A stretch of 64,000 bases of DNA from Phaffia rhodozyma (taxonomy: Eukaryota > Basidiomycota > Tremellomycetes > Cystofilobasidiales > Mrakiaceae). Of the stretch, positions 35,392 through 47,158 are shown piece after piece. The position numbers were made by a program, and so were the translations under genes. Each line of letters begins with the position of its first letter. Position 1 is the stretch's first letter. The stretch is taken from assembly GCA_014706385.1 (NCBI GenBank), contig JACGZH010000004.1, positions 2,046,001 to 2,110,000 on the forward strand, in the 5' to 3' direction. The notes beneath the pieces were generated by a model. That model made no database searches. It saw only the letters and a program-made list of their open reading frames with translations, and was not told the DNA's origin.

Positions 35392-38201
35392 CTAGGTTTG
35401 TGGAGCAAAGCTCACAACAGCGTACTTTCCATTGACTCTCCATTTAGGATCCTATACATCGAGCCAGACATAAACATATATTATCAGCGCATATCCTGAT
35501 CAGCCTCGATACCTAGAGATCTAGCAAAGATCTACTCACTTCTTTGACCGTGCGCTCTTCTACACCTTCAGCTAGACCGACGCTGTGTTTGAAGTTCAAT
35601 ATTTGGTAGAAGAATCCACGAGATGAGTGAGCTCACACATTCTTCAAACGCCTGATGAATGTTATTGGGAGAGAACGTACATGACCTCAGCTTTGTTGGT
35701 TCTCAGAGACAGGATCTGTTGCGAAGATAGTGAGGCAAACAAAATTTCAGTCTCAAAACATGAACGGAGCTATCAGCGTCCCCCAAGACTCACAGGAATT
35801 CGGCCGTTGATGGGGCCCAACACCTTGTCAAAAGGCTCAGTAGTCTTCCACTGAGCATCCGCCGTCAGTTTTCGATAGCTTCACCAGCCATACCACAGTA
35901 CACAGATAAGGATGATCAGACACATGTTCGCTTCATCATACAAGACCGAGAAAGGAAGAGTGGAAGAAAATAATCACTTGAGGTCTCCCTTGAAAACGAC
36001 CAAGCTACTTTTGCCCAGCCCTCCTTTCTCATGCCCTAAAACACCGTCAAATTCCTCCATGCGTTGATACTCTGCGCTTGTCGTCCAGAAATCGCTCTTG
36101 ATGTGTTTAGAACCCAGTTCCGTGTCCAAAGGAACCGAAAGATCAAACGCCTTCTTGTCAACAAGAGATTGCCATCTGGCTGCGAGATCGGTAAGCGCCT
36201 TGAAGTCGGCCTCGTTAAGCGACGTCGAGGTAAAGAATGAGGATGGATTCGAAAGTGTCGAAAGGATCCATCTGCCCAGAGAACGGGGAAGGTGAGAGTA
36301 AGCAAAAGAGATTTTGAGTCAGATACTAATGGAGTTATATAATGACCGATATAACGGCACACGTGATGGGAAGAAAAACTGACCGGAAGTCGGTGGGGAG
36401 GACGTCTGAAACAAACCAGGGGATAGTCTTGGGGCTGTTGTAAATCCATCAAATTTCAGATAAAGACAACTGTGACGGCTCATGAATAAAGACTATTGAA
36501 CGTACTGGAAAACGGCGTGGTCGAAGAAAGGAGTCATGCTGATAAGAAAATCGGCAAAGACCATATCGGTGAAGAGCTACAGTCAGATTAGGCATCGAAT
36601 GAGGAAGGAAGGCCACGAATGTCAGCTCATAATCAAGTTAAAGGAGTCTGACGAAAAAGGAGGATCATGCGGCGGCATACCTCAAACCCGGCTACGAAGG
36701 TTGAATATTGAAAGAAATAAAGACCGATACGTTAGGCAGTATAGCAAAGTAGGAGCGTTTCTTAATTTAAAAAAATAGGTTCGTGAACGATTACCAACCA
36801 TTGTCCAACACAAAGTCGACCTGCTTCTTTCCACCCTGACTCTCTAGGCGCTTACACCATTCCCAAACTGGAGACTCATCATCTCGCAAGATGAACTTCT
36901 TCTCCTCAATTCCTCGGGATTGAAGCGCCTGAAGGCTTTCCTCTGTGGCCCCACCGGCAAGGAGCGAAAGGTCCGTTGCGCTTTGTAGAAAAAAAGAAAA
37001 CAGGCGAAAAGACCACTGCTCTTGAGCGTTTTTGTTCAAGACTTGAACAACATGAAAATACACAAGAACCGATCGCTTACTTCCCCCAAAGACACATCTG
37101 AAGCATCGAGCTGAATATTGGCTGAAGCTCGTCTAACGTTGTGGGAGGCTTCTCGGCCAGGGCTAGAAGCGAATGAGCCAGCTCTGTAGTTTTGAAGTTG
37201 GATTGTTAGCAAGCTTCCCGGTAAAGTAAAGAAGAAGAAGCCATCTCCAATAGAGAGCACTGACCAACAACCGCTTTAGAGGAACTTCGGAAGGTCTCGA
37301 TTTTGGACGTAAAGTAAGGGTCGTATGTCTTCCATTCACTCTCGACAGCCACGAAGTTTCGGATTTTCCGATAGCTAGAGAAAGAGGACATTAGATAGGA
37401 GGTTAAATCGAGTTTAGTCGCCTTGTGCGCTCATAGTTCTCCGTCTTGGGAAGTTTAAAACTGTGAGAATACTATAGCTGAGAAAGCAGAACGTACAGAA
37501 AACACTCAGCCCATAACCAGGGCAGTTGATGCCAGGTCTTCTTTCCTTCTTTCTTCAGTCTCTCGACCTCTTCATTGTAAATGCCCACATTGGGTTCTCC
37601 ATCATCGACCAAGGGGTGGAATTCAGAATTGGAGGTGATTTCCTCTAGAAGATCGTCAGTCTTGTCAACAATCGTCTTTACCTGAGAGACAGCAAGGGTG
37701 GAGGTATGTGTGGTTAAGCTCGCATTCAAAAAAGACTGTCTAGTATCCTTGCTATAAGGTGGAAACGATGACAAGGTCAAGATTCAGACGCCTGTGCAAG
37801 GGTCAACGGTAAGAAACAAGAAGAGACAAACATGATTACAGGCCATCTGCAATATAAAAGCAAATCCAAGCAATCAGCCTGAGACCGGTGTATCCGTTTT
37901 AAATGATTGATATCAAATGAGAGACACTATAAACCTACCGTGTGATGACAGTGGCTCTCCTGAGAGGAAGAAGAAAGTACAAGGCTGAGTGAATTTATAC
38001 TATTGCCTCGATAGCAGAGAAATAACATGAATCAGACATACGCAAAGCTAGACAAAGATGGTTTAGATCGGACCAAATGTCAGTTTCAACTACCCAGCCA
38101 GACACAAGAGTACGACAAGAGCTTAGACCAAATGTCGGTACTACGAACGTTCCCTCCTGGTCGAATCCCCATCTCGGAACGGGTAGATCGTAAGTAGACA
38201 T
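35392..38201 (-). CDS. ARMT1: ARMT1/DUF89 damage-control phosphatase (YMR027W-like)
   Basis: Metal-dependent phosphatase family that acts on sugar phosphates and related metabolites in the cytosol. It starts MSTYDLPVPRWGFDQEGTF. Later exons carry VKTIVDKTDDLLEEI, NEEVERLKKEGKKTWHQLPW followed by LWAECFLYR, KIRNFVAVESEWKTYDPYFT, LWGNATDLSLLAGGATEESL (the conserved WGN.TDLSLL), KKQVDFVLDNGW followed by FELFTDMVFADFL (metal-binding D..DN.G.EL), TIPWFVSDVLPTDF, SSLVVFKGDLKYRKLT and PVLSLRTNKAEV. The last exon reads DPKWRVNGKYAVVSFAPQT and ends at 35392. This order matches yeast YMR027W and human ARMT1 in detail. Many introns of about 60-100 bp are present. The methyltransferase activity once proposed for ARMT1 is not something the sequence can support. 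Confidence 0.9.
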
Positions 38202-38663
38202 GGTTGATATTTGGAGCAGATTAAAAGCTAGATGGGTTGAAACGAGATGAATACTCGGAGATGGTTACACCGCTACGTTAGATCGCTGGGTAAATGATTA
38301 CGCAAGAGCCAAGCGAGCTTTCTTAATCTGATAGTCAAAATAATCAGTTGATAATTTCTTTTCCTCCTCATCTTGACCACAACTTCTTTTGATTTGCTCG
38401 TTTGCTTGAAGAAAAAAAGAAGTAAGGCAGATCGATCGTGTGTTCATCCTGCACAGCACTCTTGTGATAAAGCAGGCTGGAGGGCCGGATATGTAAACCT
38501 TCCGGTCGCTTGGTCTATTGTTTGAGGGCTTCTTTTCCCTCAATTCTCCTTCAAGTCCATCTATAAGAGAAATACACCAGAGAAGAAGTGAATGCTGATC
38601 GTTTCTTCTTTCACTCGGAAAACCCTCTCTAGAAGCGTCATCGTGAAATACACTGCACACAGA
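38202..38663. promoter_or_regulatory. Divergent promoter region, ARMT1-like / AIFM2-like
   Basis: 462 bp between two divergent start codons. No further gene or strong motif is recognised. An ATG at 38593 opens a plus frame that runs through the chosen AIFM2-like start at 38664 and would add about 24 residues (MLIVSSFTRKTLSRSVIVKY and onward). That extension looks like a possible mitochondrial presequence. Confidence 0.4.
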
Positions 38664-40684
38664 ATGTCTTCAACTTCAGCTCCAGCTATCTCCCCGAGGG
38701 TTCTCAAGTCCCTGGCCGATCCGAACTCGACTCTCAAGACGGTCCTTGTTTTGGGGGGCGCCTATGGAGGGCTCCAGGCAGCCACCACGATGGCAAAGAG
38801 CTTGGTTAGCTCTGACGGAAAAGGCTTTAGAGTAGTGATCGTGGACCGAAACAGCCATTTCAATCGTGCGTTATTGGATTTTTTTCCTATCTGCCTCATC
38901 AGAGGTCACAGCTTTCCTTAAGAAGAACCGGTATCTGATTGGCTCCATGTATATTTTATTTGACATACTGCGCGCAAATAACAGATCTGTACATCTTTCC
39001 CCGATGCTCTCTTCTTTCCGACCACACTCCTAAAGCTTGTGAGATCTCGGTTTTATCGTTTAGCATTCTTTGGCCTAGTCGCGCTGATAGGTCAATTCTC
39101 ATTGATTCTCTTTCATCTTCAAGTCATCCCTGTTGCGCCTCAGATCGAAGCACCTCATATTTATCTCCAATCTACCTTGCTCTCGCTCGATTCAGAGACC
39201 GCCACTGTCGCCATCCCTCCCACTCTCTCTCCCACTTCTGAACCGGAACAGGTCTCTATTCCATATACCTATCTCGTCTATGCTCTCGGAGGCTCTCTGG
39301 CCGGCCCGATGGATATTTCCCAGGGCTCAGGCATGAAGCCGGATGGAGCTAAGCGGTTGTCGATCGTGAAGGAAAAGATGGATGAGTTGGTAAGACAACA
39401 GAAAGAAGAGATCATCAAGGGTCGAGTGCTCATCATCGGAGGTGGAGCCCTAGGTGTAAGTTGATCTGAATTAAGGGCGGATATCACTTTTTGAATGATG
39501 AGAAGCGAGCGTTGACAAGAGGTGTCGGAAAAAAAAAAACTAGATTCAATTGGCGACGGATATCAAAGAGATTTACCCAAGCCTCGAGGTTTCCTTGCTG
39601 CATAGTAGGGAACGGCTAATGCCTCGGTTTGATAAGTTCTTGCACGACCAAGGTATGTCTTCCTCATCTAAACCTGATGTCTGTAGGCTTCACTGAACTC
39701 TCTTCTCATTTCCAACGCAGCCAAAAAGAGGTTTGACGCCTTGGGGGTCAAATATTTTCTCGGTGAACGGGCTGTCATTCCGCCTGGCGGGTTCAAAGAT
39801 CTCCGCGTAGAGAGCAGGGAGGTTCTGACTGTTAAGGGCACCCATTCTATAGGAACTGATTTTGTGGTAGGTCTTGTTCTTTTCTAGTTTCCTTGCCTTC
39901 AATATACTTTCGTCTGGGTCACGACGAATGAGTACGGCTCACCTTTCACATCTACCCTTTACTGCCCGTATCTGTACAGATCACATGCAACGGCCAGTGT
40001 CCCCAGACGCAGTATCTTCTGACTTCCTTCCCGGACTCTGTCAAATCAGACACCTCGAAGCAGGCTAGGGTGCTGAATACGATGCAGCTCGAGTCTGGTC
40101 CTGATACTGGCTTACCCGTGTTGGGTGGAAGGTTATTTGCCATTGGAGATTGCGCAGATAGTCAAGGTGTCATCGATGCCGGCTACAGTGCGTTTTGTTG
40201 ATCGTTTCACTTTTCTCTGCTGCTGCTGCCTGTTTCTTCGAATGTATCATTTAGAGAAAGATCGTCGAGAGACTGATAGTGTAACCTTGTTTGCTCTGTC
40301 ATCAGCTGCCTGGCAACAGGGAAACATTGCATCTAGGAACATTCTCCGGATGATCAGGAAGGAAAATCCGGAAATGGTTTCTTCAGACTTGGACCTGCCC
40401 AATGACCAGCTTGAAGATTGTGCGTCCCTGTCCTCTCCTCTGCCAATCTCTTCTATCTCCAAAGCTAATCGGCTCTATGTATCTCATCAACGCACCTATT
40501 TTATTCATGTGTACAACCAATAGACGAGTTACAGAAGCCGGCCATCAAGCTCACACTCGGTCTCAAACATTGGGCTATCCAGAATGCCGAGGAACTTACT
40601 GAAGGCGATGACGGCAAGGAAGATCTGGGTGCCGAACTGATGTGGACGCATATGAAGTGTGACCCGACGGACAAGTGGGCCTGA
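38664..40684 (+). CDS. AIFM2/FSP1-like NAD(P)H:quinone-type FAD oxidoreductase
   Basis: Pyridine nucleotide-disulphide oxidoreductase fold. The first Rossmann motif is KTVLVLGGAYGGLQAATTMA, close to the N-terminus. A second dinucleotide motif, RVLIIGGGALGIQLATDIKE, is split by an intron after GGGALG. Further exons give YPSLEVSLLHSRERLMPRFD, AKKRFDALGVKYFLGERAV, ITCNGQCPQTQYLLTSF, and LPVLGGRLFAIGDCADSQGV, which is the FAD-contacting GD motif. The C-terminal segment includes LKHWAIQNAEELTEGD and ends DPTDKWA with TGA at 40682..40684. The arrangement matches the AMID/AIFM2 group rather than Ndi-type dehydrogenases. The start ATG at 38664 precedes SSTSAPAISPRVLK; an in-frame upstream ATG at 38593 would add a basic, Ser-rich extension. 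Exon borders near 38880-39120 are uncertain. Confidence 0.82.
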
Positions 40685-41032
40685 GAAGGAAATAAGTTTA
40701 ATTGGGCCACGAGAAGTGTACATCGGTTTTGTTTATCTTCCCCTTGCATCGTCCATCGATTTATAATTTGTTAGATGGTCATCGGGGTTGGAGCAATGTA
40801 TGAATTGATCGGCTTCCTCCGGGAAGGGCGGCTGCCGAAAGCTGTGCCGACCGGCGTCTATTTGGCTTGGCATGGGATTCACGAACCGGTTCAGACCGAA
40901 TGATCTTACGTATGAAGTTGAGCAACAGGTGTTTGTTGGTGACATCCGGGTATCATATAAAGCACGTTGAACTCTTCGCAAAGCTCTCAACCTCAATCAA
41001 CCGTGTTCTCATCTATCATCTACTTCTTATTG
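40685..41032. other. Short intergenic region between tandem genes
   Basis: 348 bp between the AIFM2-like stop and the GRDP start, both on plus. An antisense 87-codon frame here shows no domain. A CTCATCTATCATC tract near the next start is leader-like. Confidence 0.4.
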
Positions 41033-44000
41033 ATGTCTGACTCAAAGGCGCCCAACTACGAACAAACGCCTTCCTACTCTTCCTTAAACCCTTCCAACGA
41101 GCCTGATGCACCTCCCTACAGAAGTGATGCATGGCGCTTCTTGAACCTGTGGCTTTCCCTTTTGAATGTTGCTTACATACTATTCTCATGTTACTTCTAT
41201 TCAGGACAACTCACTCCCGAGCTTCTTTCCAATCCATGACTTCAAATCTGCTCCACTCATCTCGATCTCCGAGACTGTAGATTATCTGCTCCTTCTCGGC
41301 GCGTTTGCCAAGCTGAAGGATGAGGTAGTCTCTGTTCCAACAGACTATTCGCTTATCGACGCTTCGGTCGACCCGAATAATGAGTTCAAGCTTGCAATCT
41401 TTGTCAAACGAGCTTTGAACCGGTTCGAGGTCTGGTGGAATGCGATGGAGTCCGTTCGGGCCAAAGGTGATGCTAGCTCGACCGGCGAGCTGGAGGTGGA
41501 TAGACTGCCTCCGTTGGATGTACTACTCGTATGGCATGCATGTGAGTCTTGCCTGGAAGAATATGGTCCAATATGTTTATGTGGAAACTCATGTATCAAA
41601 CATCAACCACGCGCTTTGTTGTCTGGACCAGACTGTCTCAATCCTCGGATCTACCGAGCCGATCACAGTTGTCGTCTAGACCTTCGGACGATCAAGGCAT
41701 TTCCTGTTCACCTAGCCGCTCGTCAGATCGACCCCACATCATATGTCTTCAATCTCACAGAGGATCAGTCAAACTCATTCTCCTCTCTGACCTCGGGCCT
41801 TCCTTCAAGCTCACCGGTGAGCACCTCGCTCTCAGACACGCTACCTGTCAATTGCGCCTTCTGTGGAAACATCAACATCGTTCCTTGGGTGACCCTTCCG
41901 CGGCCAAATGAGTTCCGTCTAGTAGACTCCAGAACTAAAACGGCAATGGCGCTGCCTGCGGTTGGCCAAGGGTGGGCTCAAATAGGCTTCAAAATGAACT
42001 GCACCATCTGTGATGAGACATTTGGTAGGGATGAGCTCAAAGTTAGAAAGCTAGCAGACGATCTGGGAAGGTGCCTCTTAGGAAAGGAAGGAGGGTTTTT
42101 GCCGTAAGTTTTTCTAGTTCATCTCTTTTGCATTTCAAGTCGGAGGTTCGAGTTGTGCTTTTGTGCTGATCCTGTCCCTTCTTTCCATAGTCAACTCTCC
42201 CTTTCTCACATCACCGGGTTCACTCAGAGCTCAGAGACTGCAGTAGTTATGAACCAGTGGCTTCTCGCCGAGTTGTCTTCGCACTTCCCAAACCCATCCG
42301 ATCCATCAGCCAAATTCGATCTAGGCTCAGATCAGCTGAACGAAGAGCGCAAGACTGAGGTTCGAGAGTTCTTCCGAGGAGGTATGAAGAGCGTGCAAGA
42401 AATCTGGGACGACCACAACAGGAAAATTGGTTTAGATATAAGAAAGAATGCGGCGCTCGAAAAGACCATGAAAGAGGTTTGTAAATTCATCTTCTCGAAA
42501 GTTTAACTGTACTTTACGGATCTGACCTGTTTTGTTCTTTGTCTATCTATCTTCTCCATACTCTTGATTGTATACGCCTTAAGACGGAAGTTCTGGGGCA
42601 GGTACGCCTCAACCGAGGCTCGATTTGGAGTTGATCTAACTGGAGCAGTGAGGGCTCTATCTGTTGTCTATTGTAACGCTTCTTCCGATGCTTACTAAAC
42701 CTCGTCCCCGCTAGAGCAATCTATAGACATTGAGGCTTAATCTCTTCATCGAAAAGATGTGAGCCTGCTGACTTTCCTCAGGATATGATCTCATGACTGA
42801 CTCTTTGTGATAGATCCAAGATTGGATGGACAAACCCGACTTTTTTGAGTACCAAGCGCACTTTCATCGCTTAAGCGATCGCGAGGTCTATTGATGTTTT
42901 CTTCTTTCGATGGAAATCCCTGCGTACCACTGGCTCCCGTTGAACATCCATGTTTCACTCTTATCGTCTGGTCAGGTACCATCGTTTCCTGGATTTGGTT
43001 TCTCGAGACACGAGTGTTCTTCACTGCTCAAGTACGCTGCCTGAGTTCCTACCATGACTTTTGTGCCATATCTGGGATAACATTCTCATTTGTGTCAATA
43101 TCATTGAATCAAGCGCTTGACATCGACTTGATCTGGCATGCCCACCAGTTGAAGATCGAGTCTTATAGAGATGACACTTCTCGGCTGTTGACCAACTTTC
43201 TTAATCACCCGGACAAGGTGGATGAAGCTTCGCTAGAAGAGGCCTTCATTGGCAAGGCTGAGGCCTGGAAGAGTAAGCGATTCCTTTTGCCTGTCCAGTA
43301 AAGATGATAAGTGAAAAAACGGACTGATCGAGCATTCGGTAATGCTATCTTAGGTCAATATGACGAACTTTAGTGAGCGCGTTATCATCCAATTGATTTG
43401 GGTAGTCACAACTGAACTTACACTTGCTTTCTTGATCATTGAAGTTCCACTGCTGTCCTTGTTCGTAAATTTAAATCTTTTCAAGACAACACTGTTGTGT
43501 CCTTCTGTGCTACTCTCTCCAGGATGTCAAAGGTCTGACTGGAAATGAGATGCTTTACCTTTGATTCACGATTGAACAGGAGGCACCTCGGTCGACCTAT
43601 TTTTGGAGCAGAGAAAACCCGTCGACTCCGTCCGAACCTGCCAAACCGGTGGACGAGGAATATAGGGATGCTACCCAAGCCTCGACGCATAACTCAGTCT
43701 GGTTGGTAGCAAACAAGGCGTGCCTCACGAACCGAGAAAGTCGAGAGCATAACAGGTTGGGATCCCGTTTTTCTCTCTCTTTTCGGAAGTCTAGGATGAA
43801 GACGATTTAGACGAAGTCCTTTCGCATTTATTGACTTGCTTGATTCGTCACTGGGTGAGATAGAATTCAGCAGACCAAAGTAGCGGAGAAGGCCTGGGCC
43901 AAAAAATCTGTTTCCAAGCTTCCATCGAACAGGTACAAATCTTCCATGTCCTTGTGTCTTCTTTTCTCTTCCGTTTCATTCATTGATCCACAGCGCTGAC

Positions 44001-44418
44001 TTTGCTTGCGACTCTTTATCTTCTCTCTGTGACTGTTCTGTAGGACAAGCGAGAACTATGATCCAGATCTGTTCTATCACCAAACATCCCACAGTCTTGG
44101 TCAATGGGGATGTACCAAAGTAGGAGTTCCACATCATCCGTTGGCTGGTTGGGGTATGGGTTCAGAGTGTTACCCTCACGATTTCGTTAGTCCCGATCTT
44201 TCCCGCTTGTCTCCTCTTCTTTTCCTCTTGTGTATTGACTGTTTGATATCTTGGGTCGGATGACGTCACATCAGCATTGGAAAGAGATGCAGCGTGCGCC
44301 CTGTCTGTGTGGACGTTCGAAGTGCTGTCTTGGCGAGGGATGTGAGGGTAGCACTGCGACGTCAAGAAACGACCGCTTCGCGCTTGACTTAGTCAGTGGC
44401 GGAATGGTAGGGTTTTGA
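41033..44418 (+). CDS. GRDP / DUF1399 family protein
   Basis: Starts MSDSKAPNYEQTPSYSSLNP. A helical region contains FVKRALNRFEVWWNAME and PPLDVLLVWHAYCLNPRIYR, with an intron inside WHAY; this is the first DUF1399 motif (LPPLDV.MVWHAY.LNP). A second motif follows after an apparent insertion, QALDIDLIWHAHQLKIESYR, then LNHPDKVDEASLEEAF and W-rich exons to about 44400. Another exon has a CxxC pair (VNCAFCGNINIV and KMNCTICDETFGRD) that may bind metal. The C-terminus is Cys-rich (PCLCGRSKCCLGEGCEG) and ends SGGMVGF with TGA at 44416..44418. The family occurs in plants and fungi and has no settled biochemical function. Several exons between 42500 and 44280 are short and their borders are approximate. 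Confidence 0.8.
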
Positions 44419-44722
44419 ATCGTGTATTGAATGTTGAGAGCGAGAGACCGGGGCCATGCGAGGGCAAGCAATGATGAGATGGAGATCTGTTGTAGTTTTT
44501 TATTTGTCACTTTCTATAATGATATGTTGTAATGAAGTTTGTCCAAAACTCTAATGTTCCTCACTGGTCCACCTGCCGCCACGCCTTTTTTTCCTTGTAG
44601 ATACAACCGTCTTTCTGTTTGCCAGCATTCACTTTCCGTCCTCTCCTTCTATACCATCTCTTGTGGACAACAAACATCGTCTTGATCGTCTTTCACATAC
44701 ATCTTTTCTCGAATCAACCTCA
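44419..44722. promoter_or_regulatory. Upstream region of ERV29
   Basis: 304 bp between tandem genes. It contains pyrimidine tracts (CTTTCTGTTTG and TCCTTCTATACC) just before the ERV29 start. No gene is seen. Confidence 0.4.
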
Positions 44723-46552
44723 TGACGTCCAGGATCAACGTTCCTTCGGCCTCTCAGCGACTACACGCACAGAACGCTGTTCCCCCTCCCTCGGCCTACC
44801 AGCCCTCGTATCAACCTGCCGGGCCATCGCACCATCTTCGCAAACAGTCGAGCATCAGTGGTCTCGCCTCGACCGTCGGTATCGATGACTCAAAGTTGGA
44901 TACTGTCAGACAGGTCACCGATAGAATCGAGGATGTCATCGAGAGGTTCACTCAACCTGTCAAACCTTATTTGCCAGCAGCTGCTAGGTCTGTCCTCTTG
45001 ACCAATTTTTTTCCTCTTTCTTTCTTTAGTCTTTTCTTCCTTCTGCTTTCTTTACGTACAACAGAATTGTAGAGAGGATGAACTCAGTTCGAATTGGGGA
45101 TGACTTCCTCCTGAAAGAGGTCAACACGACTCTTGTTTTGGTTGTATCAACGGAAAACGAGAGGAAACTACGGAGATCATTCAGAACGATGGAGGGGTTG
45201 GGTGTGAGATTGAAACTCTCATCAGCTTGTATAGGTTGTGCATGCGTACCATGCTTGATTCGACATAGTACTTTGATACTGGTTGACTGAATAGATGGCC
45301 TTCCTCTATCATCTTGGATCTTTTCCATTTTCTAATGGTCGAAACCAAGTCGAGCTTTGGCTTCTGATTAGAAACCTGAATGATTCGTGTTGATATGTTC
45401 CTGATGGCTGATCCTCTTCTCTATCTTCTCCACCTATGCCTGTTTTATGCGTCGCATCACTACTATAGATTCCTCATCGTCGCGACCTTCCTTGAAGATG
45501 CGTTGAGGATCATCACCCAATTTTCGGATCAGTTGTGGTATCTTCAAACGTAGGTCTTCCTTAGCTCTATTGATCGATACCTCTATTGGACGTGGCTTGA
45601 TCCCGTCCTGGAGCTTGTCAATTAACGCTGCCTCTTTCCTCAATGTAGCCAACGAAAATTCTACTGGGGATTTTCTCATCTGTTTCTTGCGACCAACGTT
45701 GTTGTCAGTTTGTCCTCGCGCCAGACCTCTCTTTCTGTGCCCATGTTCTGACACGCGTCGGCCCTCGCACTGTGTGATAAAACTATAGGTCATGATCTCT
45801 TGCTCTGCTCTTGTCATCAAGCGACTTCATCCTCACTACGCTGTCATTGGTCTCCTTGGAGTTGTTATCTCTCAAGCTTTCGGTTACGGTCTCATCTTCG
45901 ATCTCTCATTCTTCCTTCGAAACTTGAGTGTCATGGGTGGTCTCTTAATGGTACTTAGCGAGGGCTTGGCAAGCAAGAAAGGACTTTACATTGCTGGGTT
46001 GCCCAACATTAGTGAAACGGACCGAAAGAAGTAGTACGTCATGTTTTCTTCCTCAAATCCAATTGATTTGAGCGCGTGAAGAGCTTACTTGATGCGGTTA
46101 TACTTGGTTTTACAAAACTGAACCACCTTACTTCTTGTATCTCTACAGCTTCCAACTGGCTGGTCGGGTGCTCCTTATCTTCCTCTTCCTCGGTTTCGTC
46201 TTCAAGGGCAACTGGTCTTTGGCTCGAGTACTTGTTTCACTCCTCGGTCTGGGAGCATGCGTCATGGTGGTTGTTGGGTTCAAAGCCAAGTGGTCGGCCA
46301 CATTCCTTGTGCTCATCCTCTCGATCTTCAACATCCTGATCAACAACTGGTGGAGCGTGCACCCGAACCATCCTCAGAAGGACTACCTCCGATTTGACTT
46401 TTTCCAAACATTGAGCATCGTCGGTGGTCTGCTCTTGTTGGTCAACATGGGGCCTGGAGGCATTTCGATGGATGAGAAGAAGAAGGACTATGTGAGTTCT
46501 TTTTCTTATATTCGAACGGGCTGAACGATAGCATATGGGCTAATGACAGTGA
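44723..46552 (+). CDS. ERV29: ER cargo receptor Erv29/SURF4
   Basis: Multi-spanning COPII cargo receptor for soluble secretory proteins. It starts MTSRINVPSASQRLHAQNAV, with a Pro/Gln/His-rich N-tail, then VTDRIEDVIERFTQPVKPYL with PAAAR, RFLIVATFLEDALRIITQFS with DQLWYLQT, YAVIGLLGVVISQAFGYGLI, DLSFFLRNLSVMGGLLMVLS, YFQLAGRVLLIFLFLGFVFK, NILINNWWSVHPNHPQKDYL with RFDFFQTLSIVGGLLLLVN, and GPGGISMDEKKKDY. These are the SURF4 hallmarks (ED.LR....F..Q, the NNWW segment and a MDEKKK C-terminus that serves as an ER-retrieval signal). After KKKDY a GTGAGT donor is followed by an acceptor ACAG directly before TGA (46550..46552), so the stop codon seems to be alone at the start of the last exon. The gene is certain; this last detail is inference. 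Confidence 0.92.
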
Positions 46553-47158
46553 TGGCTTTTCTCGATGGATGGTAAAATCAGTAAACAAGAAAAAACTAAA
46601 GGCTAAGACGGATGAAAACGGGTAAAACCAAGTTTTATACGCCTCGAAAAATCTTCGGATTGATACCCTTTTTCCTACTTCTTGCCTTGTATCTCGATGG
46701 TCGCATGAAGATATTTCTATTTACTGGGTCTCGCGTGGTTTATACCGATTCTTTGTCTTTTCCTTCTTTTGAGATATACATGTATTTTTTTCTCTTTATC
46801 TTCCTGTTCTTTCAGATCAGATGAGCCGCTCAATACTACGGTCTTGACATGTCGCCCATCTCAGCGCTCCTCGAGAGTTGTTCTTTCTATTTTACATTTC
46901 ATGCTCTAAGACTATTTGGTTCTTCTATATGGGTAAAGAATACAGTCAAGTCGATGGGTTCTTTGAATGACAGAGTTTGGCTTGAGCGGCACGTGATCTT
47001 GATGGCTGATACCAGAAACCCGTCCAGTCGACCATCAGCCCTTCCACATCCATCATCCATCCGTCTCTCAGCCGACCCTTTCTCCGTACTACTCTACTCG
47101 AGGTGAGATTACCTGGCTATTGAAAACTTATCGACTTTAACACTATAATTTCCCCAAC
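46553..47158. other. Intergenic region, no gene seen
   Basis: About 0.6 kb with the ERV29 3' flank (T-rich around 46780-46815) and the SRP14 promoter. Small open frames (46612-46824 and 46849-47106) have no recognisable domain. Confidence 0.4.

Noticed and set aside
38150..38180. Possible tRNA B-box (GGTCGAATCC)
   Set aside because: It lies in the coding start of the ARMT1-like gene (RWGFDQEG) and no matching A-box or cloverleaf was found. No other tRNA candidate convinced me.
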